A stretch of DNA of 64,000 bases from Rhyzopertha dominica (lineage: Eukaryota > Arthropoda > Insecta > Coleoptera > Bostrichidae): NCBI GenBank assembly GCA_025024175.1, contig QCXZ01000137.1, positions 71,486,680 to 71,550,679 on the forward strand, read 5' to 3'. The notes beneath the pieces were generated by a model. The model saw nothing but the letters and a program-made list of their open reading frames with translations, had not been told where the DNA came from and ran no database searches. The position numbers and the translations under genes are program-made. Below are positions 38,401 through 47,463 of the stretch, piece after piece. The stretch's first letter is position 1. Every line of letters starts with the position of its first letter.

Positions 38401-41400
38401 AATATTCCATTCTTTTTATAGAAACTGCAATAAACATAGGATATTCTTGCCAACTTTTGACTGACGACATGTTAGATGTGTTCATAGTCGATGCCTCGAC
38501 TTACGACGAGGTACACGAACAGCTGTTAAAATTTAAAGACAACATTAAGATAGTGAAAACATTCCAACCCCGAAGTCCCCCAGTGAACCAAGTTGAAGTG
38601 GCCAATGGCAAGATGGACAATTCTGATCAGTCGATTGGAACCTCGACTCCGCCGCAGCCAACAGCACCCGCTGTCAGTGTCGTCACTTTCAGGTGGGATG
38701 ATACCATTGAACCGTGTGAAAATCAGAGAGCAAGGTAGAAGAGAACGAAGTGATTGTTTTGTTTTTTGCCCTGTTTTTAGCTCTTATTATTTTCTAACCT
38801 TTTTCTGTTGCCTTTTTCCAAAGCGCTAGATCGTTTTCTTTTAGATCCTGAGGTAGTTGGTAATTTGATATGAGAATATTACCGCTCTGAATAACGCTAG
38901 GAAGTTATGTTTACTAAACCTACTTGCTCTCTAGAATTGCCTTTGGTTTTGGATAACTTTTGTTGTAGATGCACTTAACACGAATATTTGACTGATGTTC
39001 TGGCAAAGACTGACTAGTTTACAATTCAAAAAATGAGAATAATGCTTGAACTTTCCATTCTTATAGAACTGTCTGTTGGTAAATATTTCTGAACATTGAA
39101 TACACATTCAAATTTTTGCATGCTTACACAAAATAGATTCTTTCAATGCTGTTTTGTATGTGGTATATAGCTGCCATAATAATCATTTTAGAAATAAATT
39201 ATCAAAAGTTCCGTCAATTTGATTTGTTTAACTCCAGAATATATTTTCACTTGTACACATTATCCTCCTAATTAAGAAACATAATGCGGGGGGGGATTTT
39301 TTCCTTAAAATTTCCTTTACAATGAATAGACATGATGCAGAAAAGATTTTTGCCATATACGCTCAAATAGCATACTTTTTGCCCCATCTATGAACTTGGT
39401 TGCTAAATTTGTCATCATGACTATAAAGGAAATTATCTCTTAAGTGCTGGAGTGACGTTAATATTTATTTGTTTATTTTTACATTTATTCCTGGCATTTT
39501 CTGTTATAAATACTTATTTAACTAATTAAATTCATACTGAATTAAGAAACAGCTTTATTGGTACATCAGTCTTTTCAGTACACTCCTTTGTTAGCACAAT
39601 TNTTTTGTGAAGCTTCCTCACATCACAGTTTTAACTGACTGTANTTTAAAATCGTTACAGTACGGAACTAGAATATCGTGGAGGTTCACTTGACGCCAAG
39701 GTTGAAGACACGGCACAAGGATTCGCTATTATCATTAATGGGCATTCGCTGGTGCATTGTTTGCACCCCCAGATGGAAGCTTTGTTTTTAGACGTTGTCA
39801 CTTTCTGTCGATCGGTGATATGTTGTAGAGTGACGCCTTTGCAGAAAGCGCTGGTTGTTGAACTAATTAAGAAACACAAGCATGCCGTTACTCTTGCCAT
39901 TGGAGATGGTGCGAATGATGTTTCGATGATCAAAGGTAGGTAGCATTTTTCCATACTTTATTTAATGTTTTAATGTATTTGAAGAATACACTACATATTC
40001 CTAAAAAATTGCCTGAAGAAAACATGAAAGTATGATGTCACTTAAAAAAACAACTTCCTTTTCTATAATGAAGTGATGTTCATTTTAATCCAGTTTTTAT
40101 GATTTTGCTTTCTAAATAAAATCATTAAGTATTACTTATGCAAAAATTCTGACATTAAATTTTTTATAAAATTATGCTGTTGAATTGTCACTACATGAGG
40201 TCGTACAATTAAATCCTCGGAGTGGTATAGTGACATTTAGAAATGTAACAATTTGTGTTAATTTATCACACTAACTATGACATTTAGTGCCGGTACAAAA
40301 TCTGTGGAGAATAAAAACAAATTCAAATCACCAGTTGTCACCAGTTGAATATACACAAGAAAACTAAGAAAGATATTAACCCAATATTGTATAGATAGAT
40401 AGAGAAAATGCAGATAGTTCTGAGTGATGGCCAAAAACCATGAAGGATTAAGATTGTATTTAATATTTTTTTTTTGCTTTTGGATCTTTTTGAAGTGTTA
40501 TTATTGGCAATGAAACTTGATGTTTTCAGTATTACCCGGAAATAAATCATCAAAGTATGCAATGGCACAAAAAGTTACGTTACAGTCAGTTCAATTCATT
40601 GAACAAGAAGTGCTTAAAAGTGATGATGTTTTACAGAAGTGTTTAGAACTTTGGCCAAACAGTTGGACCATTCATCATGACAACACATCAGCAAATGAAA
40701 ATGAATTTTTTTCTATTCATCAGACGTGGTTCCATCCGAATTTTAACTACTTTCTAAAATAAACAAAGAGAAAATATTTAACTGCTTGTATTTATATTGC
40801 TAGGTATTTTTTTCTATAAAAAATAATTGAGCCCAATGTGAAAAATAAAATTTTTTTCTTCGAAGTTGATTTATGATTGAAAACAGCATTTATACTATTT
40901 GACAATAAAATTTTTTAATCTTTTAATTTAGAAATTATGACTAGTGTGAAGCTAATGTTTACAAATTATTATACCATTTTAAAAATTTTAGCTGCCCACA
41001 TAGGGGTTGGAATATCAGGGCAAGAAGGGATGCAAGCTGTATTGGCGTCCGACTATTCCATAGCCCAATTTCGTTTCCTAGAAAGGCTGTTGCTTGTACA
41101 TGGACGATGGTCGTATTATAGAATGTGCAGTTTTTTAAGATACTTTTTCAATAAAAATTTTGCTTTTACCCTGTGCCATTTTTGGTACGCATTTTTTTGT
41201 GGTTTTAGTGCACAGGTAATTATGACCGATAACATGACAGTTTCACTAGAGTAATCTCTTACTTTTTGCTGCAGACTGTCTTCGATCCCATGTACATCTC
41301 TATTTATAATTTGTTTTATACATCGTTACCAGTATTAGGTGTTGGAATTTTTGACCAGGATGTGAACGATAAAAATTCAATACTGTACCCACAGCTATAC

Positions 41401-44400
41401 AAGCCAGGACATTACAACCTGTTTTTTAATAAGAAAGAGTTCTTTCGAAGCGCTCTACAGGGTTGTTATATATCGGTTGTGTTATTTTTTATACCTTTTG
41501 GTAAGTGTTTTGCAAAAGAGGTTTGGTATCAATATTAATAATTGTTGCTTTTTTCAGGTACATACTATGATGCTGTAACCCCTGACGGACAAGGTCTTTC
41601 AGATTACATGCTCTTGTGCAGCGTCGTTGCCACTATTTTAGTCATCGTCAATACAGCACAGGTAAGATTTTCTTTTATTTGCTTTATTTATTTACTGCTT
41701 AATGTGAATGTATACAATGATTTAACAAGTTATTATATATTTTGAGGGAGTTTTATTACTGCCTTGTGTGCCCTTCAAAGTTTATTATATTTAAATTTTG
41801 TTGACTTATCACCACACCAATTTGTAGATGGTCAGTTGTAGAGACTGAAATCTTGTTTATTAAAGTTGTTAATTTTTAAATTCTGTTTCAATTATTTAAT
41901 AAAGTAAATTTAATTTTTAAATGAGTGAATTGATAAGAAAAAAACACTTGGTCCGATTTGTGGTGCAAACGTAAATTGGAAAAATTATTTTTTGCAAGAA
42001 TATTTTACAGTTTTGAAACCATAGGTACTACCCTTGTGTATACATATTATAGTGTGCTCACCTACATTGCGAAAAAACGGACAGATTTTGGGGGCGAAAT
42101 GCGAGTGTTTCTGGGGGCAGACGTTTGATGGCGCTGTAACGAATTTGTAAAATAGAAGTAATTGACGTTACCGGCATTTTGAGTACCCCTCATGTCCCCT
42201 ACTTTAAAACCGTTCTTTTGCCGATGTTGCCAAGTGATGCTATAGTTATGCTAGTACAGAATACGAGTTTCAATCATAAATAGTATATCCATATAAATTT
42301 GTATTATAATACGTATTAAAAGCAAAATCTAATGTCTTATGCTGCCATACTGTCTTACAAATTTTTTTTTAGTTCGTATAATGAACGTGTAATCTCCGTA
42401 AATGTTCGTGTACTTATAGGCAAAATACAAACTGCCAACATAGCTTTCAATAAGAGTAACGCCTACGCCTATCGCAGGATATCCCATTAAAAGATGAACA
42501 CGGTTTTTTTTATAAATGCTTGGGTTGTTATTCCTCGTACGATTTATTGACTACCTCTTTATAAGTACTTTGTCTAACAGGCAAAAGAAATCAGATCATT
42601 TAATATTACGTTTACTGTCCCGTAGCAGTTCAAATCTCAGATATATATTTTATTATAACCAGACGGTCCGTGCGATAATACTTCGAAAAACAATCGAACG
42701 AGCAATAAAACAGTCTTGCAAGCCTTGACAAAAGAGACTCCCGAAGCGAAGATAGGTCGTGTGAGGGTAGGTTAGGCTACAATGTTTGTTTTTTCATCGA
42801 CTATGTAGTAAATGCGATACGGTTTCGGACACCTAATGCAACATAATAAGAGATGTGCTGTGATAACTTTAATAGGATCAATAGGAACTTATGTTCAAAA
42901 ACTTGAAGATAATTGGGTAAAGCGACAAATAATAAGAATAAATGGATCTGTTGTTAATGTGTTATAACCAAATACGTCTTTAAATTCTATTTTCAAATTA
43001 AATTTTCGCAAAACGCTAGCATTTCAACCTCTCCGCTGAACNCTTCAGTGGCTTAACAACTATAACNANTCAAAACAATAAAAGCCAGTCAAACAAACAT
43101 ATGGGGAAGAATTTGTTTATATTACATATTCGGCTATTCTCTTGTGTTAAGTGAGTTATTTCGAGGCGTAAAAGATGTTTAGCAGGTGGTTTAAAATGCG
43201 TTTCATATAGATAAATAGCCTCTAAGGGGATCAAGTTGGACACGTGTTAATAGTTTTATATTTTTGACGTTGGTTATGATAAATCCGGGATCTGCTGCTT
43301 CCATATTATGCAGTTCTAGTGGGGACTTTTCTCTGTCTCTATTGTTTACGTGATGAATACTATGGCCTTTGAATCTAAAGCTGGGTCCCCATTATTAAAA
43401 ATTTGTTTTGTGTGCTGTTCGTAAGCACTCGGCCCGTGCGTCAAAAAAAGCAGCACCTTCAGAGATTTGCTGCTGATTTTAGACTTTGGGAAATACTGCC
43501 ATCCTAAACGATTGCTTTTCTGTGATACAGTGGTTTGTTCTAAAAGTCTTAATCTTTTTTTTTGTTTTTCTAGTTATTGTTTTGATATCAAATTATACAG
43601 GACAATGAACGTCGCACATCTTCTTTGGACCAGTTACACTAATAGTAATTCAGAGAATTCAAACATTTGACATGAAGACCCTATGCCCTGATGTCAACAG
43701 CAAGAAAATATATATCCATTGTGCTTAGTACGTGTTTTGCAGCAAATCTTGTTTTCATTTTTGAAGCGTCTACATAGCGTTTATGTTTTAGCGCAAATTC
43801 CTTTTGATGTTCGCAAAAAAACTACCAACCGACGGATAGCGTGCATCGTGCGCGACAGATATTTTGACGTTGATTTTTATGCGCCGCACATGCACGTATG
43901 CATTACATTATTAAAATACATTTTTACCGCGCCACTGCACAACGTAAATTTTTACTAATGTGGACCCGGCTTAATACTTAGGCAACTATATTGTGTTTGG
44001 CCTGTGTACTTTTTTCATATGGGGAGCATTTAATATCATAAATTCCATATTAGTTTAACATGCCTTCTTTATCCTAAATGTTACCGAATAGGATTGTTAA
44101 TATTCAGATACCTAGATAGTAATCTTCAATATATTCAATACAAATTAAAGTTAAAAAATCCCTTAATATTAAAAAGCTATACTTTACCAAAAATTCATAA
44201 TCTACGAACTAAATATCAAAATAGGTATAGTCGCAAATGTAAACGCTCCTACCTAATTAGCNAAATTAACAAAATTCGTCTATAAATTGCCCGCGATCTT
44301 TGTATGAAACAGTTTTTTAATATACAGATTTTATTAATAGCCATTGCGTATCGGAACTTTGCAATTTGCACGCCATGATGTGCGGAATCGCGAAAGTCGA

Positions 44401-46254
44401 AAATGCTCATTTTTCGATGGCTCGTGCAGGTGCACGTATATCGTATATCAATCACGCTGTTATTAGAAGTTGTTTGATCCCCGCGCTCCATAGTCCTGGT
44501 CGTGTAATGCAGACGTTTGATGGAAGGGGTATAGTCTGATATTCCCCTTTAACGAAATTCAAAGCTCCGATTTACCGCATTTAATACCATGTAGCAGTTC
44601 CGATGTTTACCGCTACATACCGCCACCATACAGAGATAAATGAGCAAAATAGGTGTCCGCGATAAATCCCATAAGGTGAGCACACTATAATATGTATACA
44701 CAAGGGTACTACTATCGATACTATTCAGAAAAAGCCTGTCATATCTAGGATACACATTGCCAACAATCTTTTAATGTATCCAAAGATAGTGAACAAAAAA
44801 ATTTTAAATTTGAAATTTTTTGCCGAGCACTGGGATTCGGTTACAATAAATATTAAAAATGCTTTTCATATGTTTTAGATTTCAGACAGTTATTCAGAAG
44901 ACCATACACTTCGGCAACTTACCACAGTTTAAACTTAACTGGATTGATTCTGACAAAGATAAAGGAAATTTTGTCGCAGTTAGAGCTGTTATCATGAGTG
45001 CAATTCCACTCTAGCATACTTATTATTAAATTTTTAATTCTATGGACATTCTAGAGCCAAATGATATCAGGGAAAATGCTTCACAAATAGAATTTTTAGC
45101 TTATCTGAAAGTAAAAAATTACTGTCTGTAAAAGACTATCTTGCAATGTTTAAGATTTTCAACAAATGTAATGTCATATTACCCTTATCCGCTCCTGTTG
45201 AGCGAATGTTTAGTTCTGGTGGTCAAATTTTGAAACCTAGACGACACAGTTGATCAGATGAACAATTTGAAAAACTATTGTTTTTAAGACATAGTAGTGG
45301 TGGTTTGTAATCTGCATTAATAAAATTAATAAGTAATATAAGTTATATTATTAGTTACCAGCTAGAGTCGTAAGTTTGCATATAAAAATAATTAGAATAA
45401 TTAGTCCTGAGTCGATTGGAAGTTTTTGAATTTTGTTTCATGTAATAAAAATTATACTGTTTTATTGTCAAAACAACTAGGTATGGACAAGGGTACAAAT
45501 AACATTTTATTGTTCCAACCTCCTATTTGATCTTATCCAAAGAGTAGATGTAATTGATTATTTAAAATTACATCGAAAGGTGTAACTGTAATTGTAATTA
45601 ATTACACTTTGTGAAATAATTTGTACATATCCCTTAAAACTTTGCATTTAATTAATCTCTTGACAGATCGCGCTGGACACCGCTTACTGGACAGTGTTCA
45701 ACCACATAATGATCTGGGGTTCCCTGGCATTCTACTTCGTGGCGGACTATTTCTACAATTACGTCATCGGTGGCCAATGGGTCGGCTCCCTAACGAAAGC
45801 GATGTCGGAAGCAAACTTCTGGTTTACCGCCGTCCTCACCGTCATAATATCCATAATGCCGGTCCTAGCGTGGCGATTCTACTTCATAGACCTATTCCCG
45901 ACGCTGTCTGATCGCGTGAGGTTGAAGCAGCGCATGCAGCAGATCAGGTCGCGCCAGAGCCAGGACGTACTGAGAACTCCGTCCACGAGACGGGCCAGGA
46001 GGTCCATAAGGTCGGGTTACGCGTTCGCCCATCAAGAAGGGTTCGGTCGACTGATCACGTCCGGCAAAATCATGAGGAAACTGCCCAATCCCGAGTTTAC
46101 GATTCAGCTGCCGGGCATCGGGAAGTTCAACATCAATTCCGGAGGCAGCAGTACGGCCAACAAACATACAACACCCGCACCCCCTCCCTCTTCGGACAGT
46201 GGCAGCAGCGGTGCCCGGGCACCGATACAAGATTTGGACACTATTAATTTGTGA
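20073..46254 (+). CDS. ATP8B: ATP8B-class P4-ATPase (phospholipid flippase), 14 coding exons
   Basis: Uses ATP hydrolysis to move phospholipid from the outer to the cytosolic leaflet; P4-ATPases normally need a CDC50-family partner. Coding exons: 20073-20400, 24050-24108, 26529-26741, 29773-29978, 30797-31127, 33078-33405, 34981-35585, 37044-37320, 38422-38734, 39661-39935, 40992-41215, 41275-41500, 41558-41661, 45667-46254. All junctions are GT/AG and phases are consistent, giving about 1,358 residues. Landmarks: actuator DGET at 268-271, PISL in membrane segment 4 (444-447), phosphorylation motif DKTGTLT with Asp497, 'PDEAAL' and 'KGADNVIY' in the nucleotide-binding domain, GDGAND at 968-973. 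Motifs such as DSQVNNR, '[13 protein letters not shown]' and 'YEEIERD' point to class 8B rather than 8A. The start has a good Kozak context (CACCATGG) and an in-frame TAA at 20046-20048. The N-terminus is long and lacks homology I can recognise. Confidence 0.95.
21171..21970. mobile_element. non-autonomous hAT-type element in flippase intron 1
   Basis: Element 21179-21962. The left end is CAGGGGTGGCCAAAG and the right end, reversed, CAAGAGTGCCAAAC; both match the usual hAT terminal pattern. Flanking octamers CTATATAA (21171-21178) and CTATATTA (21963-21970) differ at one base. No transposase is seen inside the 784 bp. Confidence 0.7.
24050..24108 (+). CDS. ATP8B: flippase exon 2
   Basis: 59 bp, missed by simple ORF scanning. 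It reads (D)[19 protein letters not shown], the conserved stretch just before membrane segment 1 (compare 'ANDR..N..F.Y..N.I.T.KY' in P4-ATPases). The acceptor is TTTTTTCAG and the donor GCA|GTAAGT. Confidence 0.93.
24646..25335 (+). mobile_element. MITE family 1, copy 2, in flippase intron 2
   Basis: Starts TACAGGGTCTCTATAAATGA and ends GAATCATTTATAG followed by AAATCCTGTA: inverted ends plus TA at both borders. It aligns with the reverse complement of 809-1174, apart from an extra internal block of 285 bp (24804-25088). Confidence 0.8.
24804..25088. mobile_element. unclassified insertion nested in MITE copy 2
   Basis: This 285-bp block is absent from copy 1 at the aligned position. It is bounded by direct repeats AAGTTACATG (24794-24803 and 25089-25098), as expected for a target-site duplication of about 10 bp. 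There are no clear inverted ends. It contains one N. Confidence 0.45.
26529..26741 (+). CDS. ATP8B: flippase exon 3: membrane segments 1-2
   Basis: Residues 130-200, '[18 protein letters not shown]' through 'IKDAYDDI'. It holds '[13 protein letters not shown]' and two hydrophobic segments that form the start of the lipid-entry path in this family. Confidence 0.95.
27023..27046. repeat. ATATG pentanucleotide microsatellite
   Basis: About four units of GATAT/ATATG in flippase intron 3. Confidence 0.8.
28260..28740 (-). pseudogene. Tc1-like transposase fragment in flippase intron 3
   Basis: On the - strand near 28385-28465 the broken translation reads '[20 protein letters not shown]' then 'SPENL', the Tc1 block with the third catalytic residue (normally [11 protein letters not shown]). 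The adjacent sequence is too decayed to read. Confidence 0.7.
29040..29245 (+). pseudogene. non-LTR retrotransposon (LINE) reverse transcriptase fragment
   Basis: One open frame reads '[20 protein letters not shown]' followed by '[18 protein letters not shown]', the Jockey/CR1-like block (NYRPISLLP..KIFEKII..Q.GF..). About 200 bp survive in flippase intron 3. Confidence 0.75.
29773..29978 (+). CDS. ATP8B: flippase exon 4: actuator domain
   Basis: Starts '[18 protein letters not shown]' and ends 'YIETSELDG', which with exon 5 forms the dephosphorylation loop DGETN. The DSxVNNR motif is a class 8B marker. Confidence 0.95.
30225..30545 (-). pseudogene. decayed DDE transposase C-terminus in flippase intron 4
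   Basis: The - strand reads '[17 protein letters not shown]', then '[20 protein letters not shown]' and 'LQNVTAEK', then an acidic tail 'SSDEDFSPD'. This matches a common insect IS630-type transposase end (LPPYHCELNPIELVWSQ..). Two stops and a frameshift interrupt it. Confidence 0.7.
30797..31127 (+). CDS. ATP8B: flippase exon 5: rest of actuator domain
   Basis: Begins '[13 protein letters not shown]' and ends '[12 protein letters not shown]', running into membrane segment 3. It contains '[20 protein letters not shown]', a strongly conserved P4 block. Confidence 0.95.
32135..32820 (+). mobile_element. internally deleted mariner element in flippase intron 5
   Basis: A mariner-like terminus AGGTCTGTCTAGAAAGTAA lies near 32139-32157, and a start codon context '[15 protein letters not shown]' at 32500. 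About 20 codons later, after a frame change, it jumps straight to the C-terminal catalytic part: '[17 protein letters not shown]' and '[15 protein letters not shown]', with 34 residues between the two Asp (DD34D). Most of the protein between is deleted. The right terminal repeat was not found. Confidence 0.75.
33078..33405 (+). CDS. ATP8B: flippase exon 6: membrane segments 3-4
   Basis: Residues 380-488, two hydrophobic segments with the P4 signature PISL in the second, then '[19 protein letters not shown]'. The exon ends 'TLNEEL', just before the phosphorylation loop. Confidence 0.95.
34381..34590. repeat. inverted pair of SINE-like repeats
   Basis: Left arm 34381-34466 and right arm 34491-34576 are near-perfect reverse complements, sharing box-B-like GAGTTCAAATC, the body GTCAAGGCTGGCAATAC, and the segment CTTCATACA..TGTAAACCCATTAAAA. 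The right copy resembles the repeat at 2411-2600, so two family members sit head to head in flippase intron 6. The transcript would form a hairpin. Confidence 0.8.
34981..35585 (+). CDS. ATP8B: flippase exon 7: phosphorylation and nucleotide-binding domains
   Basis: The largest exon. '[15 protein letters not shown]' carries the phosphorylated Asp. '[15 protein letters not shown]' and '[11 protein letters not shown]' belong to the nucleotide-binding domain. One N at 35232 makes a single residue uncertain. The donor lies 56 bp before a 1.3-kb transposon. Confidence 0.95.
35642..36966. mobile_element. 1.3-kb DNA element with about 250-bp inverted repeats
   Basis: Starts AAGCGTTATCCAAGTATTTA and ends with the reverse complement of AAGTGTTATCCAAACATTTA. 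The ends are flanked by TA (35640-35641 and 36967-36968). Similarity between the arms continues inward for roughly 250 bp with divergence. No transposase frame could be recognised inside. Confidence 0.8.
37044..37320 (+). CDS. ATP8B: flippase exon 8
   Basis: Reads '[19 protein letters not shown]' to '[12 protein letters not shown]'. It includes the class 8B-like '[19 protein letters not shown]' and the hinge '[14 protein letters not shown]'. Confidence 0.95.
38422..38734 (+). CDS. ATP8B: flippase exon 9 with variable insert
   Basis: Starts '[17 protein letters not shown]', then a non-conserved Pro/Ser/Thr-rich stretch ('[18 protein letters not shown]') in the position where P4-ATPases vary. 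The donor is GCAAG|GTAGAA, somewhat weak, so an alternative exon end is possible. Confidence 0.88.
39661..39935 (+). CDS. ATP8B: flippase exon 10: end of P-domain
   Basis: Reads '[16 protein letters not shown]' to '[13 protein letters not shown]'. '[18 protein letters not shown]' and GDGAND complete the Mg-binding catalytic site. Confidence 0.95.
40545..40765 (+). pseudogene. mariner-type transposase fragment in flippase intron 10
   Basis: '[20 protein letters not shown]' around 40647-40705 corresponds to the Mos1-like block around the second catalytic Asp (W..HHDNAPAH). It is a short fragment of a different mariner lineage from the other copies. Confidence 0.6.
40992..41215 (+). CDS. ATP8B: flippase exon 11: membrane segments 5-6
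   Basis: '[19 protein letters not shown]' through 'FFCGFSAQ'. '[20 protein letters not shown]' is the start of segment 5. Confidence 0.95.
41275..41500 (+). CDS. ATP8B: flippase exon 12: segment 7 and lumenal loop
   Basis: '[20 protein letters not shown]' through 'VVLFFIPF', including '[19 protein letters not shown]'. It is separated from its neighbours by introns of only 59 and 57 bp. Confidence 0.95.
41558..41661 (+). CDS. ATP8B: flippase exon 13: segment 8
   Basis: '[20 protein letters not shown]' to 'IVNTAQ', in phase with exons 12 and 14. Confidence 0.93.
42025..44712. mobile_element. 2.7-kb element with 39-bp terminal inverted repeats in flippase intron 13
   Basis: Left end 42025-42063 and right end 44674-44712 are inverted copies with one visible mismatch (GTACTACCC vs GTAGTACCC, then TTGTGTATACATATTATAG...). 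No target duplication is obvious. The interior has no transposase I recognise, includes a nested MITE (43379-43972), and carries a 15-bp direct repeat GCAGACGTTTGATGG near both ends (42117-42131 and 44509-44523). Confidence 0.7.
43379..43972. mobile_element. nested MITE with AGCTGGGTCC ends
   Basis: Left AGCTGGGTCCCCATTATTAA and right, reversed, AGCCGGGTCCACATTAGTAA, both running on into AAATTT. Flanks CTAA and TTAA suggest a TTAA-like target with one change. About 594 bp with no protein. Confidence 0.6.
44870..45320 (+). pseudogene. hAT transposase C-terminal relic
   Basis: '[20 protein letters not shown]' followed by '[17 protein letters not shown]' and '[11 protein letters not shown]' (about 45130-45300) is the hAT dimerisation (hATC) domain. 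Upstream '[19 protein letters not shown]' (about 44911-44967) is the preceding hAT block. Stops interrupt the relic, and it sits just right of the 2.7-kb TIR element. Confidence 0.85.
45667..46254 (+). CDS. ATP8B: flippase exon 14: segments 9-10 and C-terminal tail
   Basis: '[20 protein letters not shown]', two hydrophobic segments, then '[18 protein letters not shown]' and a basic, then Gly/Ser/Pro-rich cytosolic tail ending 'IQDLDTINL' and TGA. It is much more GC-rich than the flanking intron. Confidence 0.95.
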   Translation: MALDTAYWTVFNHIMIWGSLAFYFVADYFYNYVIGGQWVGSLTKAMSEANFWFTAVLTVIISIMPVLAWRFYFIDLFPTLSDRVRLKQRMQQIRSRQSQDVLRTPSTRRARRSIRSGYAFAHQEGFGRLITSGKIMRKLPNPEFTIQLPGIGKFNINSGGSSTANKHTTPAPPPSSDSGSSGARAPIQDLDTINL

Positions 46255-46610
46255 GTTGTGAAATCGTACCATAAAATGGACGTTGAACATTAACACACGT
46301 AAATTACTTATAATGTAAGTTTCAAAAGTGGAGCGATCGTGAATAACAAAAAAATGTTGATATACTATGAAACAATCAGTCTGTTTTATTTGCTACTCTA
46401 CTTTCATAAGTATTTGCTATGTGATTTTTCACTTATTGTGTAAGTATGTGTACAGTATCGTATTATGTTATAGATTTTACAAAGTTGTTAAGCTTCTACT
46501 AGTCAAAACAAAAATTATGCTTAAAGTTGTTTGTTTGTTACCAATTTTATTGTATACAAATACATGCTTTTGTTTTTTTATTAAATAAATTTATTTTTTG
46601 TGTAAGCTTT
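46255..46610 (+). terminator. flippase 3' UTR with polyadenylation signal
   Basis: Non-coding AT-rich sequence after the stop. AATAAA at 46584-46589 is followed by a T-rich and GT stretch (TTTATTTTTTGTGTAAG), a normal cleavage site context. Confidence 0.7.
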
Positions 46611-47360
46611 GTATCTTAATCACTTTTCAATGGAACAGAAAGAAGGGAAATTAATGTTACCAAACTTACCTTAATCTTAGTTTGTCTGCTTTATTACTTT
46701 AGCACTTCAACTTGAATGAATGAATGAACCAGCAGACATTTTTTTTTTGTTTTTCCAAGCTCTTTGAACATTATTCATATTTCTGTAAGCATATGTAGTT
46801 GGTATCGATTTATTAGCATTTATTTGCGAAAGATAGCTTTCTAATTGAAATTAGGAATAGTTATGGATCTAATTATCATTTAATGCAAAAGTATGTCTCA
46901 TAACAAAGTTGTATAGTCTTGCAGTAAATTGCTGCAACTGACAACCTCATAGAGCAAATGTTTTTAGGAATAAAGAAGACTAAAATTTGTCTACTGCACA
47001 TTTAAAGTAAAGAGACTCACGAAATTGCATGAGCTTTACTTCACCTAGTTTTAAACCCACAAGCTGGTACTAGCAAAAAGGGTGGATCATTGACATGTTA
47101 CAGAATATTCTTATATTTACCTGCAGACATAAGAGCAATTGATTTTATACAAAGATACACATATACTTCAGTTTCTAGAAAATTAGATTATTTATCTTTT
47201 ATGTATATATAACCTGAAAGTTGGACTGATAAGAATGAATCCCTACTTAATCTACTCTACCTTTCAATGGTTTCTAAACATTTGCATGTCGTCATCTTTA
47301 AAAATATGGGTCTCCAGCATTTTTAATTTGAATCATAAAGTCATTGTATAACTGAATCAA
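46611..47360. other. intergenic region between convergent genes
   Basis: Nothing recognised apart from a short AATG run near 46712-46726. Confidence 0.5.
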
Positions 47361-47365
47361 TGCAG

Positions 47366-47371
47366 TTTATT
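47366..47371 (-). terminator. polyadenylation signal of syntaxin-18
   Basis: AATAAA on the - strand about 93 bp beyond the stop codon of the SNARE gene. Confidence 0.65.
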
Positions 47372-47463
47372 GTTATAACAATGTATATAAAAACAGCCTT
47401 TCCTTCAATATACTCATACCAGATACATAAATAAAATTATAAACCTTTATAATACTTGAATAA

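Noticed and set aside
45892..46296. 134-codon - strand frame
   Set aside because: Antisense shadow of the GC-rich last flippase exon, which has strong family homology on the + strand.
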